A DNA stretch of 13,787 bases from Pseudomonadota bacterium (GTDB taxonomy: Bacteria; Pseudomonadota; Gammaproteobacteria; Steroidobacterales; Steroidobacteraceae): assembly GCA_023428645.1 (NCBI GenBank), contig JAEYXD010000230.1:1-13787 (forward strand). The letters run 5' to 3'. A model generated the notes under the pieces. It had not been told where the DNA came from and ran no database searches. It saw only the letters and a list, made by a program, of their open reading frames with translations. Position numbers and translations under genes: made by a program. Of the stretch, positions 13,714 to 13,787 are shown piece by piece (the first letter of the stretch is position 1; each line of letters starts with the position of its first letter).

Positions 13714-13787
13714 GACGATCTCGAAGCAAGTGGCGCGCGAGTGTGGCGAATCGCCGCCGGCCATGAATGGCACGCCATCGTGTGTGG

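Overview
The window is GC-rich bacterial DNA (roughly two-thirds G+C by eye) with outer-membrane TonB-dependent receptors, so the host is a Gram-negative bacterium. Gene style (DUF3025, an ECF42-type sigma factor with its DGPF partner, PRC-barrel, BtuB/CobQ) suggests a gammaproteobacterium of the Xanthomonadales/Nevskiales/Steroidobacteraceae type. That placement is inference; nothing in the window fixes the taxon. No mobile element, CRISPR array, tRNA or rRNA was seen.

Layout. Minus strand, 1-3980: a HupE/UreJ-type nickel permease (3' end cut by the window edge), the nickel repressor NikR, an ECF42-type sigma factor preceded by its DGPF/YCII partner, a DUF3025 protein and a 60-residue orphan. 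Plus strand, 4218-7961: a siderophore-type TonB-dependent receptor followed by a PepSY inner-membrane protein. Minus strand, 7952-13713: a PRC-barrel protein (overlapping the PepSY gene tail to tail), cobyric acid synthase CobQ, a BtuB-type B12 receptor, a cobalamin riboswitch upstream of btuB, an L-isoaspartyl methyltransferase and a glutathione S-transferase family protein.

How it works together. Three metal or metallo-cofactor uptake modules lie side by side. The first is nickel entry, with a NikR-type operator (GTAAGA-N16-TCATAC) between nikR and hupE. The second is probable ferric-siderophore uptake and reduction, with a dyad-rich upstream region. The third is cobalamin/cobinamide uptake and corrinoid amidation (btuB-cobQ) behind a B12 riboswitch whose likely expression platform can pair with the btuB ribosome-binding site.

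The most notable observations are: the near-perfect E. coli-type NikR operator; a NikR protein with Arg where a nickel-ligand His is expected, plus a His-rich tail; a candidate autoregulatory ECF42 promoter (TGTCGA-N17-CGTA) before the DGPF-sigma pair; the SD-sequestering helix downstream of the riboswitch; and phased CGTTA/TAACG repeats before the siderophore receptor. I did not find a clearly new multi-gene system. The novelty is in regulation and in individual protein oddities.
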